Origin: TMED13 sp042090305
GTDB taxonomy: Bacteria > Pseudomonadota > Alphaproteobacteria > Methylaequorales > Methylaequoraceae
Direction of reading: 5' to 3'
DNA length: 64,000 bases
Assembly (NCBI GenBank): GCA_042090305.1
Contig: JBELJQ010000001.1
Location: 1-64,000 of the forward strand
Shown here piece by piece: positions 41,740 through 49,660 of this stretch (the stretch's first letter is position 1; each line of letters starts with the position of its first letter). A program made the translations under genes and the position numbers. Under the pieces are notes generated by a model. The model saw nothing but the letters and a program-made list of their open reading frames with translations, did not search any database and was not told where the DNA came from.

Positions 41740-42564
41740 TTAGTTATTTCCTTTCGTATCAAAAACTATATTATTGTTATCATCTTTAGCAAATTCTTCT
41801 TGAGCTTCGACTACCCAGGTTGAAAACTCATCATCAGAAACAGCTTTAATCATTATAGGCATAAAACCGTGACCCGGGCCACAAAGCTCGGAGCACTGTC
41901 CATAGTACATACCTGGTTCTTTAATATTGAAGTATGTTTCATTAAGTCTTCCTGGGATAGCATCCATTTTAACGCCAAGCGATGGCATAGCCCATGAATG
42001 TATAACTCCAGCAGGGTCACTAGTGATTTGCATTTTAATATTTTTGTTTATTGGTACAACTAGCGCATTATCAGTCGCAAGAAGTCTAGGCTGACCCTCC
42101 TCTAATTCACTTTCATCAAGCATAAATGCGTCAAATGCAAAATCACCGTGATCAGGGTATTCGTATCCCCAATACCATGTGTAACCCGTAGCCTTGATTG
42201 TAATGTCAATATTACTGAAGTCATTTTGTTTGTACAATAACCTAAAAGATGGAATTGATATCACAACAAGTATTATGACAGGAATTACAGTCCATGCCAC
42301 TTCTAGTAAAGAATTGTGTGTTGTTGTAGATGGTTTCTTATTATTTTTAGCGCTAAATTTTACACAAACATAAGCCAATAGAACGAAAACAAATATTGTT
42401 ATGAATGTTATAATCCAGAATATAAAATCATGAAGTCCTGCTAGCTCTGCCATGAGAGGCGATGCTGCCTCTTGAAAACCTATCTGCCATTCAGTTGGTT
42501 GACCTTTGGACATTGCACTAAATGCCGTTAAAAATAAAGAAATTGCAATAAAAAATTTTGTCAT
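41740..42564 (-). CDS. coxB: Cytochrome c oxidase subunit II
   Basis: Docks cytochrome c and carries the binuclear CuA site. The 274-aa product has a signal peptide, two helices (about 43-65 and 86-107) and a periplasmic cupredoxin domain with C224-S-E-L-C228-G-P-G-H232-G-F-M235, the CuA ligands. The Y-T-W-Y-W-G-Y-E-Y-P aromatic stretch for electron entry is also present. First gene of coxB-coxA-ctaB-coxF-like-ctaG-coxC-surf1-thrC. A TATAAC at 42588-42593 (minus strand) is a possible -10, just inside a 27-bp inverted repeat. Confidence 0.97.
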   Translation of the reverse strand: MTKFFIAISLFLTAFSAMSKGQPTEWQIGFQEAASPLMAELAGLHDFIFWIITFITIFVFVLLAYVCVKFSAKNNKKPSTTTHNSLLEVAWTVIPVIILVVISIPSFRLLYKQNDFSNIDITIKATGYTWYWGYEYPDHGDFAFDAFMLDESELEEGQPRLLATDNALVVPINKNIKMQITSDPAGVIHSWAMPSLGVKMDAIPGRLNETYFNIKEPGMYYGQCSELCGPGHGFMPIMIKAVSDDEFSTWVVEAQEEFAKDDNNNIVFDTKGNN

Positions 42565-42597
42565 AGTTCCATCATTATCTAAATTAAGTTATAAATA

Positions 42598-42624
42598 TAA
42601 TTGTGATTTCGAAAAAAACAATTA
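42598..42624. promoter_or_regulatory. 27-bp inverted repeat TAATTGT-N13-ACAATTA between coxB and tldD
   Basis: The arms TAATTGT and ACAATTA and the 13-nt spacing are identical to the outer part of the palindrome at 20462-20488. The site lies between a candidate coxB -10 (42588-42593) and a candidate tldD -10 (TATAAT, 42633-42638), where it would cover the -35 regions of both divergent promoters. It looks like a shared operator; the regulator is unknown. Confidence 0.5.
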
Positions 42625-42682
42625 TTTATTCATATAATATTAACAATTCATTACTATAAGTCTAATTATTAATTAAAAGCTG

Positions 42683-44086
42683 ATGAAAACAATAAAAAAA
42701 GATTGGGACGAAAGTAAAGTTTCTAAGAAAGTTGATAAGGTTTTGGCTAATTACGACGACGGAGAGTTATTTGTTGAAGAAGTTTATAGCGAAAATATCA
42801 CTTTTGATGATAACAAGGTAAAAAGCGCCAGTTTTGATAATGAAAAAGGATTTGGTCTTAGAGGTGTCAACGACGATAATGTTAACTTCTACCATAGTTC
42901 AGAACTTGATCAAAAAAATCTTGATAAGGGTTTGTTACACTTGTCTAAATCTGGCAGTCCAAAAAAAATTAATCTATTAAAACAACCCTCACACAAAAAC
43001 ATAAAGCTTTATAAACCTGAAAACCCCATGATTTCTAAAAATCTTTATGAGAAAATAACAATATTAGAAAAATTGAACAATTATGCTAGAAAACTTGATC
43101 CAGCAATAAAAGAAGTTTCTGTAAGTCTTAATGGTAACTTTCAAAACATAGAAATCATAAAAAAAGATGGTAAATATTTTTATGATACCCGGCCATTGGT
43201 TAGACTCAATATTAATATTTCTATCGAAAAAAAAGGTAAGGTCGAATCAGGTTCTTACGGGATGGGTGGAAGATATAGCTATGAAAATCTCCTGAAAAAA
43301 GAAAATTGGATAAAATCTATAAATTGTGCATACAATCAGGCATTAACTAAATTATCAGCTGTTCCTACTCCAGCTGGAGAACAAACTGTTATTCTTGGAC
43401 CTGGATGGCCAGGAATTCTTCTTCATGAGGCAGTTGGTCATGGTCTTGAAGGTGATTTTAACAGAAAAAAAACATCCGCATTTTATAACTTAGTTAATGA
43501 ACAGGTTGCCTCTGATCAAATAACTGTTGTTGATGACGGAACAATTTCAGATCGAAGAGGTTCTCTAACTATTGATGACGAGGGAACTCCATCTCAAAAT
43601 ACGATTTTGATAGAGAATGGTATTTTAAAAGGCTTCATGCAAGACCGTTTAAATGCAAGACTTATGAAACAAGAACCAACTGGGAATGGTAGAAGGCAGA
43701 GCTATGCTCATATTCCGATGCCTCGAATGACAAATACCTATATGCTTAAAGGAAAGTATCATCATGATGAGTTAATAAAGTCTACCAAGAAAGGGATCTA
43801 TGCTACACAATTTAGTGGAGGGCAAGTGGACATTACATCTGGAAAGTTTGTATTTAGTGCTTCAGAAGCTTATAAAATTGAAAATGGCAAAATCACTGTT
43901 CCGTTAAAGGGAGCAACTCTCATTGGAAATGGGCCTGATATTTTAAAGCAAGTCTCAATGGTTGGTAACAACCTTGAACTTGACAATGGAATTGGTACTT
44001 GCGGCAAAGAGGGTCAAATGGTTCCAGTCGGAGTCGGACAACCAAGTTTAAAAATAAACAAGCTGACAGTTGGTGGAACAGTTTAG
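42683..44086 (+). CDS. tldD: Metalloprotease TldD
   Basis: Zinc protease subunit that works with TldE/PmbA (encoded at 47.5 kb) on unfolded peptides and some modified natural products. The 467-aa product has the zinc motif H248-E-A-V-G-H253-G-L-E-G-D, the G-S-Y-G-M-G-G-R region, and the glycine-rich C-terminal C-G-K-E-G-Q-M-V-P-V-G. It is divergent from coxB with 118 bp between; its partner lies 3.4 kb downstream. Confidence 0.95.
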   Translation: MKTIKKDWDESKVSKKVDKVLANYDDGELFVEEVYSENITFDDNKVKSASFDNEKGFGLRGVNDDNVNFYHSSELDQKNLDKGLLHLSKSGSPKKINLLKQPSHKNIKLYKPENPMISKNLYEKITILEKLNNYARKLDPAIKEVSVSLNGNFQNIEIIKKDGKYFYDTRPLVRLNINISIEKKGKVESGSYGMGGRYSYENLLKKENWIKSINCAYNQALTKLSAVPTPAGEQTVILGPGWPGILLHEAVGHGLEGDFNRKKTSAFYNLVNEQVASDQITVVDDGTISDRRGSLTIDDEGTPSQNTILIENGILKGFMQDRLNARLMKQEPTGNGRRQSYAHIPMPRMTNTYMLKGKYHHDELIKSTKKGIYATQFSGGQVDITSGKFVFSASEAYKIENGKITVPLKGATLIGNGPDILKQVSMVGNNLELDNGIGTCGKEGQMVPVGVGQPSLKINKLTVGGTV

Positions 44087-44089
44087 GGT

Positions 44090-44377
44090 TTACTTTTTAT
44101 TACTTTCAAAATACTTTTTTTCGTACTCTATAAAACCACTAATCATTTTTTTCCACATTCCTACTATCATCCCTTTAGGTAAGTTCATCTTTAAAGATTG
44201 CTTATCGAGCTTATTAAGTATTTTTTCTATCCTTTTTTGATCGACAATTTGCTCTTTTGTTTTAAGTTTTACAACTTCATCAACTAGTTTTTTTCTTGAT
44301 TCTATTAAATCTAGCATTTCAAGATCTAACTTATCAATTTTCTCTCGTATTTCTTCTATTAATTCAATATTTTGCAT
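44090..44377 (-). CDS. aroQ: Chorismate mutase (AroQ type)
   Basis: Small all-helical enzyme that turns chorismate into prephenate for phenylalanine and tyrosine. The 95-aa product shows the AroQ pattern: I-R-E-K-I-D-K-L-D-L-E-M-L-D-L-I-E-S-R-K-K-L with the helix-1 Arg, the V-V-K-L-K loop, D-Q-K-R-I, and an M-W-K-K-M-I helix 3. An isochorismate-pyruvate lyase cannot be excluded by eye. It follows gshA after 7 bp and ends 3 bp from the convergent tldD stop. Confidence 0.82.
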   Translation of the reverse strand: MQNIELIEEIREKIDKLDLEMLDLIESRKKLVDEVVKLKTKEQIVDQKRIEKILNKLDKQSLKMNLPKGMIVGMWKKMISGFIEYEKKYFESNKK

Positions 44378-44384
44378 ATTTCAT

Positions 44385-45710
44385 CTAAAAGTAATTGGTT
44401 TCATAAATCATATCAATATTTTTGGACCAATGATTAAAATATTGATTCTCCCAATATTTAGCAGGAGATTCTCCAGCTTTCAAAATCTCAATTAAAGGAT
44501 TAAGAAAAATACTCTCGTTGTCATTACCTTTAAAAATATTTCTTTTACTTAAACCCATCTTAGAATACTTTAATATTTTTTCTATAAATTTATTTAAAGT
44601 CTGACCATCAGGATTTTTTGAATTTAAACCATTGGTTCTTACATCATTATAAAAGTTTTCAATATCCGAAAATTTCCAATGCCTAGTAATATCCCATATT
44701 GTATTTAATATTTCTTCATCGTAGAGAATCCCAGTCCAAAAAGCAGGAAGTGCACATACTCGAGACCATGGACCTCCATCAGCTCCACGAACTTCAATGT
44801 ATGACTTCAATCTTACCTCTGGGAAAACTGTAGTTAAATGAACTTTCCAATCATCTAAATTCGCTAAAAATTCTGAGCTATTATTATCTAAATACTGTCT
44901 GAAAGTTTTATCCGTAAAATCTGTATATTTTCCATTCCGCACAATAAAGTACATGGGAACATCAAGTAGGTAATTAACGTATCTTTCAAAAGAAAAATCA
45001 TTTTCATAAATAAATTTAAGTAAACCTGTTCTGTTAGGATCCGTTTTTGTCCAGATGTAGGACCTGTAACTTTGGAATTTAGTAAGTTTACCATCTATAA
45101 ATGGTGAATTAGCATACATGGCAATGATGCATGGTTGAATTGATTGCGCCACCCTCATTTTTTTTTTCATATCCTCTTCAGATGAAAAATCAAAGTTTGC
45201 CTGTATAGTTGTTGTTCTCATCATCATATCAAGACCATGTTCACCAACTTTTGGCATATATTTACTCATTATTTCATACCTTTTTTTTGGCATGATTTCT
45301 ATCTTTGATAAATCCCATTTCGGAAGAACACCCATTCCCATAAAATTAATATCCAAGGATTTACAAACGCTATTAAGTTCATCCTTATGTGTATTGACTT
45401 CACCACATGTCTGAAATAAGTTTTTCAGCGGGGCTCCAGAAAGTTCGAGTTGACCGCCAGGTTCCAAAGTTATTGACGAACCATTTTTTTTTAAAGAGAT
45501 CACTTTATTATTCTCTAAAACCTTTTCCCAATTATAATTCTTCGATAAAAGATCAAAAATCCTTTCAATACTATTGAAGTTTATTGGCTTTAAATCTTTA
45601 TTACTAAAACCAAATTTTTCGTGTTCCGTGCCAATACTCCATTTATCCTTAGTTTTACATCCATCTGAAAAAACAGATACAAGTGATTCAATATTAAGTT
45701 TATTACTCAT
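44385..45710 (-). CDS. gshA: Glutamate-cysteine ligase (plant/alphaproteobacterial type)
   Basis: First step of glutathione synthesis, joining glutamate and cysteine. The 441-aa product has I-G-T-E-H-E-K-F-G-F near residue 25, L-E-P-G-G-Q-L-E-L-S-G-A-P-L near 87 and the R-G-A-D-G-G-P-W-S-R-V block. These mark the GCS2-like form shared by plants and alphaproteobacteria. The ATG at 45710 is chosen because it makes an ATGA overlap with the rsmE stop; an ATG at 45740 would lie deeper in rsmE. The product likely supports the peroxiredoxin at 32.6 kb. Confidence 0.93.
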   Translation of the reverse strand: MSNKLNIESLVSVFSDGCKTKDKWSIGTEHEKFGFSNKDLKPINFNSIERIFDLLSKNYNWEKVLENNKVISLKKNGSSITLEPGGQLELSGAPLKNLFQTCGEVNTHKDELNSVCKSLDINFMGMGVLPKWDLSKIEIMPKKRYEIMSKYMPKVGEHGLDMMMRTTTIQANFDFSSEEDMKKKMRVAQSIQPCIIAMYANSPFIDGKLTKFQSYRSYIWTKTDPNRTGLLKFIYENDFSFERYVNYLLDVPMYFIVRNGKYTDFTDKTFRQYLDNNSSEFLANLDDWKVHLTTVFPEVRLKSYIEVRGADGGPWSRVCALPAFWTGILYDEEILNTIWDITRHWKFSDIENFYNDVRTNGLNSKNPDGQTLNKFIEKILKYSKMGLSKRNIFKGNDNESIFLNPLIEILKAGESPAKYWENQYFNHWSKNIDMIYETNYF

Positions 45711-46411
45711 GATAAATTGCTCTTTAATGAGGCTAAGCAATAAATCGCAGCTGTATCCGCCTTTAGAATATTATCCCCAAAATTTACATGAAGGTTATTT
45801 TTTCTCATTAAAGCTTCTCTTTCATTTTTGTTCCATCCACCTACGGGCCCTATAAAAATTGCATATTTTGATTTATTTCTTAGTAAATTTTTAAAGTTTG
45901 AAATTGGAGAACCACCTTTTTCATCACAAAAAACTATAACCCTTTCATCATCCCACTGGTACAGAATATCTTCAATATTTTTTAATTCTTCAATAATCGG
46001 TAGGTTGAGAGAGTTACTTTGTTCAACAGCTTCAATCGAAATACGTTTCAATCTCTCATAATTAAGTTTAATTGAGTTTGAATATTGAGTTTTCATTGGT
46101 AAAAATTTAGTAACTCCTATTTCAGAAGTTTTCTCTATAAGGAAATCGATATTTTTTGGCTTTACAAGGCTAAAACAAATCCAAATATCTTTTATCTTAT
46201 TTTTTTTTCTTAAAAGATTTCTCGGTGTGACTAAGAATCTACTTCCTATTTCACAAATTGAATCCCACTCCTCATTATTATTAAAAATAATTATTATATC
46301 TCCAGATTGCCTTCTCATTACATTTTTTAAGTAATGAGAATGTTTTTTTTCAAGTATTATATATTCATTTTTTTTTATTTCATTTTCGATATATATTCTA
46401 ATTTGAGACAT
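45707..46411 (-). CDS. rsmE: 16S rRNA m3U1498 methyltransferase
   Basis: SPOUT methyltransferase acting on U1498 in the ribosomal decoding region. The 234-aa product has an N-terminal PUA-like half (H-Y-L-K-N-V-M-R-R-Q-S-G-D) and a C-terminal knot with F-I-G-P-V-G-G-W-N-K-N-E and G-D-N-I-L-K-A-D-T-A-A. The ATG at 46411 is chosen because the family begins just before R-I-Y; a longer frame would run into divergent ubiA, whose start is 16 bp away. Confidence 0.92.
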   Translation of the reverse strand: MSQIRIYIENEIKKNEYIILEKKHSHYLKNVMRRQSGDIIIIFNNNEEWDSICEIGSRFLVTPRNLLRKKNKIKDIWICFSLVKPKNIDFLIEKTSEIGVTKFLPMKTQYSNSIKLNYERLKRISIEAVEQSNSLNLPIIEELKNIEDILYQWDDERVIVFCDEKGGSPISNFKNLLRNKSKYAIFIGPVGGWNKNEREALMRKNNLHVNFGDNILKADTAAIYCLASLKSNLS

Positions 46412-46427
46412 TTTATTACGTAAGCTA

Positions 46428-47294
46428 ATGTTTAAAAGTTTAATTAAAAAAAGCAACCATTTATTAAAACTTGGGAGATATGACAAACCATCTGGAAGTT
46501 TATTGTTGATGTGGCCATGTTTTTGGGGGGCAATGGTTCAAATAAATGATGAGATATTATTAATTAAGTCTTTGTTACTTTTCTTTGTCGGTTCATTTGT
46601 AATGAGAGGAGCCGGGTGTTGCATAAATGATATTTTTGATAAAGACTTTGATAAAAAAGTAAAAAGAACTCAAAATCGTCCACTTGCATCTGGAAAGCTT
46701 AAGTTAATGGATGCTTTACTTTTTACTATTTTCCAACTGCTTCTAGGATTACTGGTGGTTTTACAGTTCAAATTTAATATAATAATTGTTAGTTTCTTAA
46801 TCGTACCATTTGTTTTAATCTATCCTTTGCTGAAAAGATTTACTCATTTCCCACAAGTACTTTTAGGTTTGGTCTTCAATTGGGGGGTATTTGTCGGTTA
46901 CCTATCCCAAAATAATATTTTTAATTACAACATTTTTTTCCTCTACTTAGGTGGTGTTTTTTTGACAATTGCTTATGATACAATTTACGGTTTCCAAGAT
47001 ATAAGTGATGATAAAAAGATTGGGGTAAAATCTTTGTCAATTTTAATAGAAAAAAAGCCAATCTTAAATCTTTCTGTTCTTTATTTTATAAGTTTTCTGT
47101 CATTTACATTGTTTTTTTTTTCATTTTATAATGATGTCTTTAAAAATACACTTTATTCGCTAATAATACTAATGTCTTTTAGTTTGCAGGTCTTTAAATT
47201 TTCTAAACGTGAGACTTTAATCAAAATTTTCAATTCCAATGTATTGTTTGGAGGTTTGATATCCATACTTATAATTACTAGAAATTATTTATGA
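46428..47294 (+). CDS. ubiA: 4-hydroxybenzoate polyprenyltransferase
   Basis: Membrane prenyltransferase that attaches the polyprenyl tail to 4-hydroxybenzoate in ubiquinone synthesis. The 288-aa product has the two Asp-rich motifs: N67-D-I-F-D71-K-D-F-D75 with R-T-Q-N-R-P-L, and Y-G-F-Q-D-I-S-D-D-K-K-I-G. About eight helices are predicted. Ubiquinone serves petABC and ETF-QO. The gene is divergent from rsmE and its last 10 bp overlap the convergent DUF4170 gene. Confidence 0.94.
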   Translation: MFKSLIKKSNHLLKLGRYDKPSGSLLLMWPCFWGAMVQINDEILLIKSLLLFFVGSFVMRGAGCCINDIFDKDFDKKVKRTQNRPLASGKLKLMDALLFTIFQLLLGLLVVLQFKFNIIIVSFLIVPFVLIYPLLKRFTHFPQVLLGLVFNWGVFVGYLSQNNIFNYNIFFLYLGGVFLTIAYDTIYGFQDISDDKKIGVKSLSILIEKKPILNLSVLYFISFLSFTLFFFSFYNDVFKNTLYSLIILMSFSLQVFKFSKRETLIKIFNSNVLFGGLISILIITRNYL

Positions 47295-47470
47295 GGTAGT
47301 ATTATATATCTTACATTACAATTATCAACATGACTCCAAGAGATTCTGTCCCATTCTTTTTTGGCATCCTCATAACTTGAAAATGGTCCAAGCTTTTGAA
47401 GATTCTCACCCTCTTTAATTTTATCGAAAGAAGTATTTTCATACTCCCCACCTATAACCCAATAGCTCAT
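47285..47470 (-). CDS. DUF4170 family protein
   Basis: A 61-aa protein with the DUF4170 pattern: an opening Y-W-V-I-G-G-E-Y, L-G-P-F-S-S-Y-E-D-A and a C-terminal V-D-N-C-N-V-R-Y. The family is small, alphaproteobacterial and of unknown function. It overlaps the end of ubiA and is divergent from pmbA. I recall DUF4170 near pmbA, CysQ-like and waaA genes in relatives, which matches this neighbourhood. A TATAAT on its strand (47494-47499) is a possible -10. Confidence 0.78.
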   Translation of the reverse strand: MSYWVIGGEYENTSFDKIKEGENLQKLGPFSSYEDAKKEWDRISWSHVDNCNVRYIILPHK

Positions 47471-47476
47471 AATTTT

Positions 47477-47507
47477 TAATTGTTTATATTGTAATTATAA
47501 CAAATTA
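47477..47507. promoter_or_regulatory. Relaxed relative of the TAATTGT...ACAATTA repeat before pmbA
   Basis: TAATTGT (47477-47483) is followed 16 bases later by ACAAATTA, and the interior (TTATATT...TTATA) resembles the palindrome at 20462. Spacing and right arm differ from the two strict copies, so it may be a degenerate site or chance. It lies between DUF4170 and pmbA, the partner gene of tldD. Confidence 0.25.
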
Positions 47508-47526
47508 AAATATAAATAATATTCCA

Positions 47527-48867
47527 ATGAATAAAAATTTTTTAGAAGATATTATAAAAAAACTAAAGGACAAAGGATGCGATCAATCTGATGTTTTCTT
47601 TTGTGAATCTAGTGTAAAGAGTTGCTCATCACGTCTTGGAAAGATTGAAAAAAAAGAAGATTCTTTTACAAAAGAAATAGGTATTCGCGCAATTGTTAAT
47701 AACAGGCAAGCAATTGTATCAACTACAAATTTTGAAAAGAAAAACATTGAAAATATTTTAGATAAAGTATACCAAATGGCGAAAGTTGTCCCCAAAAATG
47801 AATATTGTGGCCTTGCTACCACTTATGAAGTTAAAAAAGTAAATAATGAAGATATCGATAAATTAAAACTCTTTGATACTAAAAAAAAGAAGATGAATGA
47901 AATTCGAGATAAAGTTTTAGAATTAGAGGGTTCTGCCTTAGATAATAAAAAAATTATAAACTCTGAAGGTGCTGAAATATCTGTTTCAAATGACAGGTAT
48001 ATCCTTAAAGGCTCCAATGGTTTAGATCTAGAGTTTAAAAAATCAAACAGCTCTTTCATAATAGCCGTTTTAGCTGGGAATGAAAAATCAATGGAAAGGC
48101 ACTACGATTATAAATCAAAAATTAATTTTGAAGAACTAGGCGATTTTAAAAAAATTGGAAAAGAAGTAGCCAAAAATGCTTTAAAAAAAATAAATTCAAA
48201 AAAGATAAAAACCTGTAAATGCGATGTATTGTTTGATAAAAAAATTTCCTCCAGTCTTCTTGCAAATCTTTTTACTGCTGCTAGTGCACCTTCAATAATC
48301 AAAGGGTCAAGTTTTCTTAAAAACAAACTAGGAAAAGAAATATTTAATGAAGCTATTAATGTTGTAGATAATCCATTAATGATAGGAAAGCTTCGTTCTA
48401 GAGTAATTGATTGTGAAGGAATAGAAGCCAAAGAAAAAAAATTAGTTGAAAATGGAAAATTAAAATTTTTTTTTAATTCACTTAATTCAGCAAAACAAAT
48501 AAAGCAAAAGCCAACTGGACATGCATCACGTTCCGTTTCATCGCTTCCAAGCCCTTCATTCTCAAACCTTTACATGGAAAATGGAAAGGAAAAAAGAAAT
48601 AAAATAATCAAAATGATGAAGAAAGGATTGATAATAAATGAATTGATGGGCAGTTCCATAAATTACTCTAATGGTGACTACAGTAGAGGGGCTTCAGGGT
48701 TTTGGGTTGAGAATGGGGAAATTCAATTTCCTGTATCGGAAATTACAATTGCTGGTAATTTAAATACAATGTTTAAAAATTTAATCGTCTGTAATGATTT
48801 AGAGTTCAATTTTGGATTAAATGCGCCATCATGTTTCATTGAGAATTTAACAATTGGTGGCAAATAA
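47527..48867 (+). CDS. pmbA: TldE/PmbA subunit of the TldD-TldE protease
   Basis: Non-metal partner of TldD in the heterodimeric protease. The 446-aa product shows R-L-G-K-I-E near residue 37, G-I-R-A-I-V-N-N-R-Q, and the C-terminal E-L-M-G-S-S-I-N-Y-S-N-G-D-Y-S-R-G-A-S-G-F-W plus E-I-T-I-A-G-N-L. It lacks the H-E-x3-H of TldD, as expected. It overlaps the CysQ/IMPase gene by 14 bp and leads into the lipid A/Kdo cluster. Confidence 0.94.
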   Translation: MNKNFLEDIIKKLKDKGCDQSDVFFCESSVKSCSSRLGKIEKKEDSFTKEIGIRAIVNNRQAIVSTTNFEKKNIENILDKVYQMAKVVPKNEYCGLATTYEVKKVNNEDIDKLKLFDTKKKKMNEIRDKVLELEGSALDNKKIINSEGAEISVSNDRYILKGSNGLDLEFKKSNSSFIIAVLAGNEKSMERHYDYKSKINFEELGDFKKIGKEVAKNALKKINSKKIKTCKCDVLFDKKISSSLLANLFTAASAPSIIKGSSFLKNKLGKEIFNEAINVVDNPLMIGKLRSRVIDCEGIEAKEKKLVENGKLKFFFNSLNSAKQIKQKPTGHASRSVSSLPSPSFSNLYMENGKEKRNKIIKMMKKGLIINELMGSSINYSNGDYSRGASGFWVENGEIQFPVSEITIAGNLNTMFKNLIVCNDLEFNFGLNAPSCFIENLTIGGK

Positions 48868-49654
48868 CTTGTTAGATAAATCTTCAACCAGCGAACTTAA
48901 TAAGATATCCAAAATAGGCCTGAATGAAGCATGTAAAATAGCTTTGAAACTTAAAGATAAACTTAATGTAACCTATAAATCAGAATCTCAACCTGTTACA
49001 AATGCTGATAAAGAAATTGATAAATATTTAAAATCGTTTTATGAGACTCATACCCCTTCAATTGGTTGGTTATCCGAAGAAAGTACTGATGATAAGTCAA
49101 GATTTCAAAAAGATTCATTTTGGTGTTTAGATCCTATTGATGGAACAAGATCATACATTAATCAAAAACCAGAATATACCATTTCTCTAGCATTAATTAA
49201 AAAAAACAAACCAATTTTAGGGTACGTTATTAACCCAGAAACAAAGGAGTTTTTCTTTTCGGAAAAAGGTAAGGGATCATTTTGTAATGACAAAAAAATA
49301 ATTGTTAAACAAAAAAATAATTTTAATAATTGTAATATTACTGTTAGTAGTTCAGAAATTAATAAATTAAATAGTTATGAGGCACTTAAGAAAAAACAAA
49401 TAATAAAACTTGGATCGATTGCATATAAAATTGCTTTAGTAGCTAAAGGTCAATTGGATATCGCGATAAGTTTTACTAAAAAGAACGATTGGGATTTAGC
49501 CGCAGCACATTTACTTGTAGAAGAAGCTGGCGGTAAAATAGTACAATTGGATGGAAAGCAAATCACTTATAATACTGATTCATGTAAAATTAATTCAGTA
49601 ATGGCTTCAAATTACTCCCTAATCAATAATCTAGAAAAAATTTTCAATAAATAA
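48854..49654 (+). CDS. cysQ: Inositol monophosphatase/CysQ-family phosphatase
   Basis: Mg-dependent phosphatase; family members remove the 3'-phosphate of PAP(S) or act on inositol phosphates. The 266-aa product has N-A-D-K-E-I-D-K-Y-L, W-L-S-E-E-S, the metal motif D-P-I-D-G-T-R-S-Y and W-D-L-A-A-A-H-L-L-V-E-E-A-G-G. The position between pmbA and Kdo genes favours the 3'(2'),5'-bisphosphate nucleotidase annotation used in relatives. The start is uncertain: TTG at 48854, GTG at 48857 or TTG at 48869; no ATG is available. Confidence 0.85.
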   Translation: MVANNLLDKSSTSELNKISKIGLNEACKIALKLKDKLNVTYKSESQPVTNADKEIDKYLKSFYETHTPSIGWLSEESTDDKSRFQKDSFWCLDPIDGTRSYINQKPEYTISLALIKKNKPILGYVINPETKEFFFSEKGKGSFCNDKKIIVKQKNNFNNCNITVSSSEINKLNSYEALKKKQIIKLGSIAYKIALVAKGQLDIAISFTKKNDWDLAAAHLLVEEAGGKIVQLDGKQITYNTDSCKINSVMASNYSLINNLEKIFNK

Positions 49655-49660
49655 TCATTA

